From JBDOQU01 sp039839375 (GTDB lineage Bacteria > Pseudomonadota > Alphaproteobacteria > DSM-16000 > Inquilinaceae), in the NCBI RefSeq assembly GCF_039839375.1, contig NZ_JBDOQU010000021.1, positions 1 through 63,612 of the forward strand: DNA of 63,612 nt, in the 5' to 3' direction. This document shows positions 1 through 8,118 of the stretch, piece by piece. The position numbers and the translations under genes are program-made. The notes below the pieces were generated by a model. The model had not been told where the DNA came from. It did not search any database and worked only from the letters and a program-made list of their open reading frames with translations. Position 1 is the first letter of the stretch; each line of letters starts with the position of its first letter.

Positions 1-10
1 AAGGATTCAT

Positions 11-48
11 GCGCATGGGGTCTGGACGGCCGTCCAGACCCCATGCGC
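11..48. repeat. Perfect 38-bp palindrome
   Basis: Two 19-base arms meet with no spacer at the GGCC centre (positions 28-31) and match perfectly out to positions 11 and 48. There is no T-run on either side, so it is not a standard intrinsic terminator. It is the most conspicuous element in the first 436 bases, which hold no gene I can support. It could be a regulatory or terminator hairpin, a recombination or protein-binding site, or a fold-back assembly artefact near the window edge. Confidence 0.8.
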
Positions 49-87
49 TACAGAACAAACCACAAAACCTGTAACCCATGTCTCCGG

Positions 88-151
88 GCTAACTTGTCAC
101 CCCTCTTTCCGGTTGCTCAGTGGCTCTGATGCTCACTGCCCCAAAGTTAGC
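88..151. repeat. Inverted repeat resembling degenerate insertion-element ends
   Basis: GCTAACTT at 88-95 is mirrored by AAGTTAGC at 144-151, and runs of C and G inside the arms extend the resemblance imperfectly. The layout is like the two terminal repeats of a collapsed insertion sequence, but no transposase remnant is visible. The assignment is weak. Confidence 0.25.
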
Positions 152-160
152 GCCTATGGG

Positions 161-345
161 ACCTGATCCAGCATCCATGCGGCATTGATGAAGATTGGGA
201 CCGCGCCCGGCCCTTCGCCGCTGGTGAAGCGGCGATGGCCCATGGATTCCGGATCAAGTCCGGAATGACCAGAAGGGGAAGGTTCGCGCGCCTCTTCCTC
301 ATGGTGAGCCCGTCGAACCATGTGTGCCCGCACCTCTCGACAGGC
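161..345. repeat. Dispersed palindromic intergenic repeat, copy 1
   Basis: A half-unit reading cctgatccagcatccatg (161-178) and a second half reading ggattccggatcaagtccgg (244-263) form the repeat unit that recurs in at least eight intergenic gaps of this window. It is followed by the associated motif gtcgaaccatg near 311-321. Both halves are short palindromes around GATC. The function is unknown; such elements are typical intergenic REP/ERIC-like sequences. Confidence 0.75.
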
Positions 346-436
346 CCCGTACTAACCAAATGGATACTTCGCCGGGAACCACCTTGTCGGACGGCCTGTT
401 CTCCGATCCACGACAAAACGGTTACACGCGGGGCGC

Positions 437-802
437 ATGGCTTCAATTCTCATCATAGAGGACGATCCGCTAATCGCGCTCGCGCTGGAATATCTGGTGA
501 AGGATATGGGGCACGCCGTCATCGGCAGCGCCGCCCGGACCGCCCATGCGGAGCGGTTGGCCCATGATCGCGCGCCGGATCTGGTGCTGGCCGATGTCCG
601 GCTGGCCGGAGGCGATGACGGCATCGATACCGTCCGCCTGCTGCGCCGGAAGCACGACTTCCCGGTCATCTTCATCAGCGGCCAGCTTTCCGAACATGAT
701 CTGGAGGATCGCGGCGAGATGCCGTCGGACATCGCGGCGATCATCGCCAAGCCGTTCGATCCCTTCGCGTTGCGGAATGCGATCGACGGCGCGCTACACT
801 AG
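437..802 (+). CDS. Single-domain response regulator (receiver domain)
   Basis: This 121-residue protein is a stand-alone CheY-like receiver with no output domain. The acidic pocket E8-D9-D10, the phospho-acceptor D53 (in LADVRL), S81 and the invariant K105 (in AKPFDP) are all present, so it should be phosphorylated. No histidine kinase gene is adjacent, and the partner must lie elsewhere. It would act by protein-protein contact, as in phosphorelays or general stress signalling, but the sequence does not say which. The start at 437 gives the canonical receiver N-terminus (MASILIIEDD). Its last nine bases overlap the convergent small gene at 794-994. Confidence 0.88.
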   Translation: MASILIIEDDPLIALALEYLVKDMGHAVIGSAARTAHAERLAHDRAPDLVLADVRLAGGDDGIDTVRLLRRKHDFPVIFISGQLSEHDLEDRGEMPSDIAAIIAKPFDPFALRNAIDGALH

Positions 803-994
803 TATGTCGAGATTCTGCCCGCGCTTGTCGCGCCGGTTGCGCGTCCGGCTCTTCTCAAGGGAGTAGGGCGCGTCGATCGCCTCCATGGTCTCCGTCCGCA
901 CCTGTTGCGGGGCGCGAGCCTGCTTCAGGGCCGGCGCGGGAGCGACCACGGCGACCTGTGGCAGGGGAGGCATGACCGGCATGGCGATCGGCAT
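794..994 (-). CDS. Small hypothetical protein, convergent with the receiver gene
   Basis: A 66-residue reading frame with a Pro/Ala/Val-rich N-terminal half and a charged, Arg-rich C-terminal half ending in GQNLDILV. I do not recognise a family. The composition of the C-terminal half looks like a real protein rather than a shadow frame, and nothing else occupies this gap. AGAGG lies immediately before the first ATG, so translation may start at the internal Met5, where the spacing is longer. No membrane segment is visible. Confidence is limited because length and context alone support it. Confidence 0.45.
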   Translation of the reverse strand: MPIAMPVMPPLPQVAVVAPAPALKQARAPQQVRTETMEAIDAPYSLEKSRTRNRRDKRGQNLDILV

Positions 995-1062
995 CCTCTA
1001 GAGGTATGCCTTTCGCCCCGCCGGTGCAACCCTTTCCATAACCGTAACGACCCCATCCGGCT

Positions 1063-1941
1063 TCAACTTGCGGCCGCATGGGCGGCCCAGGCCGCGACAT
1101 ATCCGGCCGCCATGGCCGCGTGATCGGCATCGCCGGCGAGCGATGCCAGTTCCGACAGCCTGTGGACCCCTGTAAGCAGCGCGATCCGCCGACGGTCGAG
1201 CTTCCGGGACGTCAGCGCCTCGTATTCGTCGATGATCCGCGCGGTCAGATCCGGCGAGATGAAGTTCGAGTAGATGAAGTCCTGGTGGAGCGGCCCGAAC
1301 CCGGAATCGGCGAAATCATAGACGCCGTTCAGCCGGTTCCTGCCGTGATCGAATGCCATGTTCCAGCCATGGCCGTCGAAATAGCCGTAGATCGTCCCGT
1401 AGGGGTCCGGAGGCAGTTCCGCCCACTCCGAGATTGCGCGGTCCGCATAGGCTTGAAGATCGGTCGGCAGGAGCGGCCGGGCCTTTCCGAGGATATCTTC
1501 CGGCGGCGGAAGGGGCTCCACCGGGGCCGCTCCGGCGTCCGCCATCTTCCCGGAATCGAGATTGTGGAGGGCGGCGTAGAGCAGCGCCAGATCGGCGGCC
1601 AGAAGCCGCCGGGCTTCCTTCGGCAGTGCCTCATACTGCGCCGACGAGATATGGTCGCCAGCCAGCTTGCGGTGCCGGGAGAAGATCGGCGGCCCTTCAT
1701 GGAGCGTCATGTCCGGGACGGGCAGGGCGATTGCGGGGCGGATGACCGTCAGAAGGGCGGCTTCCCTGGCCAGTGCCTGGGCCGCCTCCTCATCACGGGG
1801 GAACTTGAAGATCAGCCGGCCGTCGACGTCGACCGCCTCGCAATCCCAGCCCAGCGGAAGAAGCGTGAAGCCGGATGGGCGGAGGCCGGGGAAGACGTCG
1901 ACGATCGCGGCGCGATACTCCTCCAGCGTCCCCGGCCTCAC
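1063..1941 (-). CDS. Aminoglycoside phosphotransferase (APH)/choline kinase-like protein
   Basis: A kinase-fold phosphotransferase of about 292 residues. It shows a Lys in the N-lobe strand (IFKFPRD), a catalytic-loop equivalent YFDGHGWN in which Asp and Asn keep the D-x4-N spacing of the usual HGDxxxxN, and a metal-binding YDFADSG loop. The first part of the usual HGD motif is therefore changed. I chose a GTG start at 1941, preceded by GAGG at good spacing and 7 bp after the stop of the upstream gene. A longer frame reaching 2022 would overlap that gene. It may phosphorylate a small hydroxylated or amino substrate; resistance is not implied. It probably forms an operon with the gene at 1949-2554. 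Confidence 0.72.
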   Translation of the reverse strand: MRPGTLEEYRAAIVDVFPGLRPSGFTLLPLGWDCEAVDVDGRLIFKFPRDEEAAQALAREAALLTVIRPAIALPVPDMTLHEGPPIFSRHRKLAGDHISSAQYEALPKEARRLLAADLALLYAALHNLDSGKMADAGAAPVEPLPPPEDILGKARPLLPTDLQAYADRAISEWAELPPDPYGTIYGYFDGHGWNMAFDHGRNRLNGVYDFADSGFGPLHQDFIYSNFISPDLTARIIDEYEALTSRKLDRRRIALLTGVHRLSELASLAGDADHAAMAAGYVAAWAAHAAAS

Positions 1942-1948
1942 CCCAACC

Positions 1949-2554
1949 TCATCCCGGCTGCGGCAAATGGTAATGGACCATCTCGTCCCAGGCCGGCACG
2001 CAATCCCGCACGTCGCCGCCATGCCTCAGATCGATGTCGTGAGACCGGATCTCGTCGAGCAGCAGGCCCCGCGCCTCGTCACGGTCCGGCCCACGCCAGA
2101 AAGGCGTCCCGCCGCCAGCGGCACTGTTCTTCAGCCGCTTGGTCAGCCCGGCCTCGACCCCCCGCGCGATGAAATCGAACGGGAAGGCGACGCGGTAGGA
2201 AAGGGAAAGCGATCGCCCGACCTTCTTCTGAAGGCGGCGCAGCATGTCCTCCGGCGCAAGCCGGCTTCGCTTGAACAGCACCGCCCGCTCGTCCGATGAA
2301 TCATGGACGACCGCGATGGTGGTCAGGTTCGCCCGCAGGAACGGGAAAAGCCTCGCAAGGTCGATGAATCCGGTCCCGGTCCTGAGCGGGCTCAGGGTCC
2401 AGGCGTCGGGGGTTTCGATATATTTCAGGGAAAGGGGCTGACTATCTGGTCTGACTGCCGGTCGTGCCGCCGGCGGAAATCCAAGGGAGTCGATCCCGAC
2501 ATCCCGGTACGCCGCCGCGCGATCGAAAAATTCCCGGCTTTCCTGATCGAACAT
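1949..2554 (-). CDS. Hypothetical protein, likely co-transcribed with the phosphotransferase
   Basis: A 201-residue soluble protein that I cannot assign to a family. It starts MFDQESREFFDRAAAYRD, with GGAG upstream of the ATG at 2554. An upstream in-frame extension to 2737 would run into the terminator hairpin and the end of the porin gene, so the short form is preferred. There is no signal peptide or membrane helix. The sequence alternates hydrophobic strands (LTTIAVVHDSS) with basic helices, suggesting an alpha/beta fold. It ends 7 bp before the GTG of the phosphotransferase, so the two are probably translated from one message and may act together. Confidence 0.62.
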   Translation of the reverse strand: MFDQESREFFDRAAAYRDVGIDSLGFPPAARPAVRPDSQPLSLKYIETPDAWTLSPLRTGTGFIDLARLFPFLRANLTTIAVVHDSSDERAVLFKRSRLAPEDMLRRLQKKVGRSLSLSYRVAFPFDFIARGVEAGLTKRLKNSAAGGGTPFWRGPDRDEARGLLLDEIRSHDIDLRHGGDVRDCVPAWDEMVHYHLPQPG

Positions 2555-2631
2555 CTCTCGCTCCAACCAATAAGGTGGCAGATGGCGCGTTCGGGCGCCT
2601 TGTTCAATTCCTCCCCTTATTGACGCGATGC

Positions 2632-2657
2632 GGGAGGGCGGATTGCGCCGCCCTCCC
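2632..2657 (-). terminator. Strong hairpin downstream of the porin gene
   Basis: A perfect 10-bp GC-rich stem (GGGAGGGCGG / CCGCCCTCCC) closes a 6-base loop about 30 bp after the porin stop. On the minus strand it is not followed by a clear T-run, so efficiency is uncertain. Its position between the porin and the next gene fits a terminator or an mRNA 3'-end stabiliser. Confidence 0.65.
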
Positions 2658-2687
2658 GCCCGGTCTTTCTTGGCCCGAAGCCGCGCT

Positions 2688-3755
2688 TTAGAACGCGACG
2701 GAGGTGCCGACCAGGAACACCGTCGCCTCGTTCGCATTGTCCGCGCCAGGCGTCGCCTCGGCGTCCACGAAGGAGAGGTCGGAGTAGAGGGTCAGGCCCG
2801 GCGCCAGCTTGTAGTCGGCGTTGAGCGTGTAGATGTCGGTGTCGGCTTCGCCGCCGGCATCCCACTCCCGCGTGTCGAACGCTGCCGTGGCGCCGACGGT
2901 CCACGCGGCCAGTTCATAGGTCGCGCCGACCTGGATCGTCTGCTCTTCGTCCAGGGTGCTGGTCAGGTCGTCCATCAGCACGTAGGCCGCGCCGACGGTG
3001 AAGCCGCCGAAGCCGACATTCACGCCGGCCTGATAGCCGTTGTGGTCGCCCTCTCCATCGAGGTCGTTCGTGCCTTCGCCAAAGACGTAGCCCGCGCCCG
3101 CGACGATGTCGAAGCCGCCCAGCGCCACGCCGTAATTGGCGCCCAACTCGATCAGGTTCCCGATGTCGCTGCCGTCCGCCGTACGGTCGTCGGCCCCGTC
3201 CTTGCCGGACGCGTCGGCCGCGGCGTAGCTGATGCCGCCCTGGAAGCCGCCCAGCTTGGGCGTGTAGTACTGAATGCGGGTCGCGTCGGAATCGTCAAGC
3301 GCGTCGTTGGTGTCCAGCAGGTAGCTGCCGGCGTTGCCGAGCATGAACTCGCCATAGTCACCGTCGAAGCCGCCGGAACCGGCCAGCGGGGCGGTTACGG
3401 CGAAGTTGGCGTCGGCGCCGTCCTTGTCGCCCAGGCGAATCTCACCGAACCCGCCGCTGACGTAGAGCCACTGCTCGTCGACCTCGACGCCCTCGTCGGA
3501 CGCGACGTCGTCGAACTCGATTTCCGCGCCATATTCCAGGCCGTTGTCGGCCACGCCGTCGGCGTTGAACTGGATCACGCCTTCCTGGCGGAAATCGTAA
3601 TCCCGTTCAGCGTCGGTGCCGGAGCCGTCTTCGTCGACCCAGCCGGCCTGGAAATCGGTGCTGCCGGAAATCGATAGTTCGACCTGCGCCAGCGCCGGAT
3701 AGGCAAAGGCCATGGTCGTCATCATGGCCGCGCTTCCCAGAAGGATGCGTTTCAT
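2688..3755 (-). CDS. General porin (Gram-negative porin family, outer membrane)
   Basis: A 355-residue precursor with a typical Sec signal (MKRILLGSAAMMTTMAFAYPALA, split here only for description; cleavage after residue 23). The mature protein is acidic, rich in Gly/Asp/aromatic beta-strand repeats, and ends in Val-Ala-Phe, the C-terminal aromatic signal for the BAM machinery. It would form a trimeric beta-barrel channel for small hydrophilic solutes. An AGGA ribosome site precedes the ATG at 3755. The gene is monocistronic, with a long leader upstream and a strong hairpin downstream. Asp-rich loops suggest cation preference, but that is inference. Confidence 0.9.
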   Translation of the reverse strand: MKRILLGSAAMMTTMAFAYPALAQVELSISGSTDFQAGWVDEDGSGTDAERDYDFRQEGVIQFNADGVADNGLEYGAEIEFDDVASDEGVEVDEQWLYVSGGFGEIRLGDKDGADANFAVTAPLAGSGGFDGDYGEFMLGNAGSYLLDTNDALDDSDATRIQYYTPKLGGFQGGISYAAADASGKDGADDRTADGSDIGNLIELGANYGVALGGFDIVAGAGYVFGEGTNDLDGEGDHNGYQAGVNVGFGGFTVGAAYVLMDDLTSTLDEEQTIQVGATYELAAWTVGATAAFDTREWDAGGEADTDIYTLNADYKLAPGLTLYSDLSFVDAEATPGADNANEATVFLVGTSVAF

Positions 3756-4123
3756 CTTCCGTCCTCTCCAAATCGATCAATGAAAACGACTGCCGCCCGC
3801 TTGGGGAGCGGTCCTGCCGTTTCAGGGGGAATTCGTCGTGGCCACGACAGGAAGCATCATTGAAGCATGAAGCTCCAATGGGCAAGGCGTTGTGAACGCT
3901 CGGCTTTTTGTTCCATGATCGGTGCGGCGGGGAAATCGCACCCTCCGCCTGATCGTGCCTTCCTCGCAACGCGGCGGCGGGAAATCGGCAGATTGCCGGC
4001 GGGAGTGACAAGCGTCACTGGCGAAGAAGCGAACCGCCGATAATGCGCGCTCGCGCGCCGATATGGCTCCGCCCTCAGGTGGAACCATACATCAGGATGA
4101 ATGGAAAATTGCCGGGAAAAGTA
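3756..4123. other. 368-bp gap between porin and tRNA-Pro; porin promoter region
   Basis: I see no convincing gene here. The gap must hold the porin promoter on the minus strand. A perfect inverted repeat AGTGAC-AAGC-GTCACT at 4004-4019 lies about 250 bp upstream of the porin start and is a candidate regulator site. I could not place -35/-10 boxes with confidence. Confidence 0.5.
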
Positions 4124-4200
4124 TGGTCGGAGTGAGTGGATTCGAACCACCGGCCCCTGCCTCCCGAAGACAGTGCTCTACCAGGCTGAGCTACACTCCG
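4124..4200 (-). tRNA. tRNA-Pro (anticodon CGG)
   Basis: A 77-nt cloverleaf reads on the minus strand from 4200 to 4124. The acceptor stem CGGAGTG pairs with CACTCCG, the D-arm is TAGCTCAGCCTGGTAGAGCA, and the anticodon loop TTCGGGA gives CGG for proline codon CCG. The T-arm holds GGTTCGAATCC. The 3' CCA is encoded. Confidence 0.95.
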
Positions 4201-4305
4201 ACCGGATACGCGGGATCGCCTCTGTTCGTGCGTCCGGCGTGGGCGGGCTTATACCGCCTCGATTGCCCAACATCAAGCCGGCGATTGCGGCCGGCTTCAG
4301 AAAAG

Positions 4306-5331
4306 TCAGTAATCCCGATCGACGCAGAAATCGACCACGTCGCGAAGGGTGTCGCGCATCGTTCCGGGGGCGAAGCCGTCCAGGGCCGCGCGGGCCTGCG
4401 CGGCGTAGAGCCGGGCCCGCTCCACGGTCGCGTCCAGCGCGCCATGGCGGCGCATCAGCGCGATCGCGTGGTCCAGATCGTCGCCGCGGATGTCCTGCTC
4501 TTCCAGCGTCCGTCGCCAGAAGGTCCGTTCCGTCTCGTCGCCGCCTGAGAAGGCCAGCACGACCGGCAGGGTCAGCTTGCCCTCGCGGAAATCGTCGCCG
4601 ATGGTCTTGCCCAGCCGCGCCTGGAGGGCGGAATAGTCCAGCACGTCGTCGATGAGCTGGAAGGCCATGCCCAGCTTGACGCCGAACGACCGCACGGCCT
4701 CCTCGTATTCCGCCGGCGCGCCGGCGACCACCGCGCCGACCTGACAGGCGGCCCCGAACAGGGCGGCCGTCTTGGCCTCGATGACCTGGAGGTAGGTCGC
4801 TTCCGTCGTCCCGGTGTCGTTGGAGGCGGCGAGCTGCAGCACCTCGCCCTCGGCAATCACGGCCGACGCTTCGCTGAGGATGCGCAGCACGTCCAGCGAT
4901 CCGTCCTGGACCATGAGCTGGAAGGACCGCGCGAACAGGAAATCGCCGACCAGCACGCTCGGCTTGTTGCCGAATATCTCGTTGGCCGACGCCTGGCCGC
5001 GTCGGAGGTCGCTTTCGTCGACCACGTCGTCATGCAGCAGGGTGGCGGTGTGGATGAACTCCACGGCGGCGGCCAGCATGGGGGCGCGGCTGCCGTCATG
5101 GCCGCACAGCCTGGCGCAGGCCAGCGTCAGCACCGGTCGCAGCCTCTTGCCGCCCGACGCGACGATGTAGCCGGCCAGTTGGGGGATCAGCTCCACCGGG
5201 CTCTGCATCCGGTCCAGGATCACCTCGTTGACCGTCGCCAGATCCCCGGCCACAAGCGCCGTCAGCCGGTCGAGAGCGGTTTCTTCCGCCGGCGGGCGTT
5301 GATCCATCTTCATTCCGGCGACGACCGTCAC
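4306..5331 (-). CDS. ispB: Trans-polyprenyl diphosphate synthase (octaprenyl/decaprenyl type)
   Basis: A 341-residue isoprenoid chain-elongating enzyme that makes the long side chain of ubiquinone from isopentenyl diphosphate. GGKRLRP is at 60-66, the first Asp-rich motif DDVVD at 101-105 (LLHDDVVDES), and the second DDVLD at 228-232 (FQLIDDVLDYS), all intact. The length is normal for the family. A GTG start at 5331 with GGAGAG upstream was chosen; an ATG six codons later is also possible. The tRNA-Pro gene follows on the same strand, and the oppositely oriented DUF2007 gene begins 170 bp away. Product chain length cannot be read from the sequence. Confidence 0.9.
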   Translation of the reverse strand: MTVVAGMKMDQRPPAEETALDRLTALVAGDLATVNEVILDRMQSPVELIPQLAGYIVASGGKRLRPVLTLACARLCGHDGSRAPMLAAAVEFIHTATLLHDDVVDESDLRRGQASANEIFGNKPSVLVGDFLFARSFQLMVQDGSLDVLRILSEASAVIAEGEVLQLAASNDTGTTEATYLQVIEAKTAALFGAACQVGAVVAGAPAEYEEAVRSFGVKLGMAFQLIDDVLDYSALQARLGKTIGDDFREGKLTLPVVLAFSGGDETERTFWRRTLEEQDIRGDDLDHAIALMRRHGALDATVERARLYAAQARAALDGFAPGTMRDTLRDVVDFCVDRDY

Positions 5332-5502
5332 GGGCTCTCCACTTCAACTCGCCAGCTCAACTCGATTGACGCCTGCCGACGTCGGAAGTCAGCATAGGGG
5401 CGGTCCGATCCGGGTCAAGCGGGCCTGGCGCGGCCTTTCGACCCTTACGGGGTACGGACCCCGAATGTCGATGGCCGGTTCCATAACCGAGAAAGCAGCC
5501 GC

Positions 5503-5721
5503 ATGAAAGAGCTTCTCCGCACCACGGACCCCGTTCGCCTGTCCTGGCTGACCGCGCTGCTCGCCGATGCGGGGATCGAGGCGACGGTCGCGGACACCCA
5601 TACCTCGATCCTCGAAGGCTCGCTGGGCGTGCTGCCGCGCCGGCTGATGGTGCTGGCGGAGGATTGGGCGCGGGCCCGGACGGTGCTGGAGGAGGCGGGC
5701 GAGGGCCTTCCCGATGCCTGA
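5503..5721 (+). CDS. DUF2007-family small protein
   Basis: A 72-residue protein of the DUF2007 type (putative signal-transducing protein, a PII-like small fold). It starts MKELLRTTDPVRLSWL, matching the usual family opening in which a short strand is followed by a helix that senses changes of fold. It lacks catalytic motifs. In many alphaproteobacteria it sits directly upstream of a SAM-dependent methyltransferase gene, as here, and the two overlap by 8 bp, so translational coupling is likely. Its role remains unknown. Confidence 0.8.
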   Translation: MKELLRTTDPVRLSWLTALLADAGIEATVADTHTSILEGSLGVLPRRLMVLAEDWARARTVLEEAGEGLPDA

Positions 5722-6445
5722 CGGCCGTTCGGCGACGACAGAGGACCGGCTGCTGGGCGGACGGGTGCTCCTCCGCCAGCCGGCGGGCGGCTACCGTGCG
5801 GCGATCGATCCGGTCCTGCTGGCCGCCGCGATCCCGGCGGGGGAGGGCGACCGGGTGCTGGACATGGGCTGCGGCGTCGGGGCGGCCGCCCTCTGCCTTG
5901 CCGTCCGAATTCCCGGCTGCCTGCTGACGGGGGTGGAGCTACAACCGGCGCTGGCCGGCCTCGCCCGCTACAACGTCGCGGCCAACGGGCTGGACGGCCG
6001 TGTGGGTGTGATAGAGGGCGACATCGCATCCGCGCCGGCAGAGTTGTTCGACCATGCCATGGCCAACCCGCCCTTCCTGGATCGCGGCACGCGGGCGCCC
6101 GACGCGTCCAAGGCCGCCGCCAACATGGAGGGGGAGGTTGATCTGGCGGGCTGGGTCGCGGCCGCGGCACGGGCGCTGAAGCCGAGGGGCTGGCTCACCA
6201 TGATCCATCGGGCCGACCGGTTGGACGCGGTCTGCGCCGCGCTCGTTCCGCGCTTCGGAGCGATCGCGATCCTGCCGGTCTGGCCGAAGGAAGGGCAGCC
6301 GGCCCGGCGGGTCCTGGTGCGGGCGCGGCGCGGCGCGCGGTCTCCGGCATCACTGCATCCGGGGCTCGCGCTGCACCGGCCGGAAGGCGGTTTTACCCCG
6401 GAAGCAGAGGCCATTCTGCGCGACGCCGCGCCGTTCCCTGTTTAA
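5714..6445 (+). CDS. SAM-dependent methyltransferase, TrmN6/YfiC-like
   Basis: A 243-residue class I methyltransferase. The SAM-binding loop DMGCGVGAAAL lies at about 50-60 and the catalytic NPPF motif, typical of N6-adenine and amino-group methylation, at 118-121. The closest recognised group is the tRNA1(Val) adenine-37 N6-methyltransferase family, so it probably modifies tRNA. It overlaps the DUF2007 gene by 8 bp and is followed 31 bp later by the S49 protease gene, forming a DUF2007-methyltransferase-protease set that is common in this class. Exact tRNA substrate is not shown. Confidence 0.82.
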   Translation: MPDGRSATTEDRLLGGRVLLRQPAGGYRAAIDPVLLAAAIPAGEGDRVLDMGCGVGAAALCLAVRIPGCLLTGVELQPALAGLARYNVAANGLDGRVGVIEGDIASAPAELFDHAMANPPFLDRGTRAPDASKAAANMEGEVDLAGWVAAAARALKPRGWLTMIHRADRLDAVCAALVPRFGAIAILPVWPKEGQPARRVLVRARRGARSPASLHPGLALHRPEGGFTPEAEAILRDAAPFPV

Positions 6446-6476
6446 ACCGGCTCCCGGCAGCCTATCTTTATCCGTC

Positions 6477-7319
6477 ATGACTACTTTCCTGTCGCGGCTT
6501 TCCCCCCGCAATCTCCGCTCCAAGCCACCTATCGTCCCCGTGCTGCGCCTTTCCGGCGTGATCGGGCAGGGCGGCGGTCTGCGCCAGGGGCTGACACTGG
6601 CCGCCCTCGCCGGGCCGATCGAGAAGGCGTTCTCGATGAAGCATGCCCCGGCCGTCGCGCTCGCCATCAACTCGCCGGGCGGATCGCCTGTCCAGTCGGC
6701 GCTGATCGCCGGCCGCATCCGTGAGCTGGCGGCGGAGAAGAAGAAGCCGGTCTATGCCTTCGTGGAGGATGTCGCGGCCTCAGGCGGCTACTGGCTGGCG
6801 CTCGCCGCCGACGCCGTCTATGCGGACAAAAGCTCGATCGTCGGGTCGATCGGCGTCGTCTCGGCCGGCTTCGGCTTTCCCGAACTGATCGCCCGCCACG
6901 GTGTGGAGCGCCGGGTCTACACCGCCGGAAGCTCGAAGGTGATCCTCGACCCGTTCAAGCCGGAGCGGGAGGAGGATGTGGAGAAGCTGCGCGCCCTCCA
7001 GCGCGACATCCACGAGGCGTTCAAGGACCATGTCCGCGACCGACGGGCCGGCAAGCTGACGGCCGGCGACGATGTGCTGTTCGAAGGCGATTTCTGGACC
7101 GGTAGCAAGGCGCTGGAATTCGGGCTCATCGATGGCATCGGTCATATGCTGCCGGTGCTGCGGGAGAAGTTCGGCGAGAAGGTGAAGCTGCGCGCCGTCA
7201 CGCAGACGAAAGGCTGGCTGCGCCGGCGGCTGAATTTCGGCTCCGCCCTGGAGGGGTTCGCCGCCGACGCCATCGCGGCGGTGGAGGAACGGGCGCATTG
7301 GCAGCGCTTCGGCCTATGA
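6477..7319 (+). CDS. sppA: S49-family serine protease (SppA/SohB-like)
   Basis: A 280-residue protease of the short signal-peptide-peptidase type. Nucleophile S102 sits in VAASGGYWLA and K154 in AGSSKVILDP. Their spacing of 52 residues equals that of the Ser-Lys dyad in Bacillus SppA. The IALAINSPGGSP strand-loop just before is also typical. No clear N-terminal membrane anchor is visible: the first 20 residues are basic and polar, so it may be peripheral. It probably degrades cleaved signal peptides or membrane fragments. It lies in the same direction as, and close to, the methyltransferase. Confidence 0.85.
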   Translation: MTTFLSRLSPRNLRSKPPIVPVLRLSGVIGQGGGLRQGLTLAALAGPIEKAFSMKHAPAVALAINSPGGSPVQSALIAGRIRELAAEKKKPVYAFVEDVAASGGYWLALAADAVYADKSSIVGSIGVVSAGFGFPELIARHGVERRVYTAGSSKVILDPFKPEREEDVEKLRALQRDIHEAFKDHVRDRRAGKLTAGDDVLFEGDFWTGSKALEFGLIDGIGHMLPVLREKFGEKVKLRAVTQTKGWLRRRLNFGSALEGFAADAIAAVEERAHWQRFGL

Positions 7320-7376
7320 CGCCCAACGTGTCCGTCATGCTTGCCTGCCCGCCCGCCGCGCCTTAAACAGGCAGTC

Positions 7377-7613
7377 ATGTTCAGCCTGTCGAAAATCGCG
7401 CTTATCGTGCTGGTCGTTGCCGTCGTCTGGTACGGCTTCAAGGCGCTGGGACGTTTCCAGGGGCGCGGCGACGCCAAGGCCGCCCGGGCCGCCAAGAACG
7501 GCCGCGCGGATGGCCGGCTGGCGACCGAGGATCTGGTCAAATGCCAGACCTGCGGCGCCTACGTCGCCCCCGACAGCCCCTGCGGCCAGGGCAACTGTCC
7601 GCAGGTCCACTGA
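7377..7613 (+). CDS. Small membrane-anchored zinc-ribbon-like protein (PP0621-like)
   Basis: A 78-residue protein with one N-terminal helix (about residues 3-22, SLSKIALIVLVVAVVWYGF), a basic Ala-rich linker, and a C-terminal cysteine cluster CQTCGAY ... CGQGNCP. The layout matches small PP0621-type proteins with a short metal-binding tail. I chose the ATG at 7377 because the hydrophobic segment then starts directly; a start at 7341 would add 12 Arg/Pro-rich residues. It probably faces the cytoplasm with its Cys knuckle. Function unknown. Confidence 0.72.
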   Translation: MFSLSKIALIVLVVAVVWYGFKALGRFQGRGDAKAARAAKNGRADGRLATEDLVKCQTCGAYVAPDSPCGQGNCPQVH

Positions 7614-7628
7614 ACGCCTGCCCCTAAT

Positions 7629-7750
7629 TGGTCATTCCGGACTTGATCCGGAATCCATAGGCCCTTGCCGCTTCACCGGCGGCGAAGGAACGGGCGCTGT
7701 CCCGGCCTCCGTCGACGCCGCATGGATGCTGGATCAAGTCCAGCATGACG
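7629..7750. repeat. Dispersed palindromic intergenic repeat, copy 2
   Basis: One of the most complete copies of the family. A left palindrome gtcattccggacttgatccg begins at 7631 and a right palindrome ggatgctggatcaagtccag begins at 7724, with about 70 bases of moderately conserved filler. It lies between two convergent genes. Confidence 0.85.
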
Positions 7751-7785
7751 CTCTTTGGCGAGCCGTTCCTCCTGAGGCCGCCGCC

Positions 7786-8040
7786 TCAGATCTGGTAATC
7801 GACCGCCAGCATGCCGTGTTCGGCGGTGCGGCTGTTGCCGCGGGCGCCGGTGGTCAGGATGGCGTTCAGCCGCTTGATGGTGCGGCTGCCCGTCGTCTCG
7901 AACGTCCAGGGCATCAGCCCGTGGAGGATGCAGCCGACCCCGCCCGCGACCATCCTTCCGCCGAAGGTGAAGGCGAAGCGAAGGTGCTCCAGATAGCTCT
8001 CGCCGACCTTGTCCAGGTGCCGGGTGAGGTAGTGGCTCAT
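7786..8040 (-). CDS. DUF6356-family protein
   Basis: An 84-residue protein of the DUF6356 type. The central segment ESYLEHLRFAFTFGGRMVAG followed by a hydrophobic GGVGCILHGLMPWTF stretch is characteristic of the family, and the C-terminal part (TGSRTIKRLN) is polar and basic. One weak membrane-associated helix is likely at about 25-48. These proteins are small capsule- or membrane-associated factors of unknown role in alphaproteobacteria. It is transcribed away from the citrate synthase-like gene on the same strand, 78 bp downstream of it. Confidence 0.75.
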   Translation of the reverse strand: MSHYLTRHLDKVGESYLEHLRFAFTFGGRMVAGGVGCILHGLMPWTFETTGSRTIKRLNAILTTGARGNSRTAEHGMLAVDYQI

Positions 8041-8118
8041 GAGGGACGCTCCCTGATCGTTCGAATGCCCTTCTTCTAACGCCGTCGCGATCCGTCCGCA
8101 ACGACGCGGAAGGAGGAG

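Noticed and set aside
4004..4019. AGTGAC-AAGC-GTCACT inverted repeat considered as a defined porin operator
   Set aside because: It is about 250 bp from the porin start and no other copy was found, so it is reported only inside the gap note.
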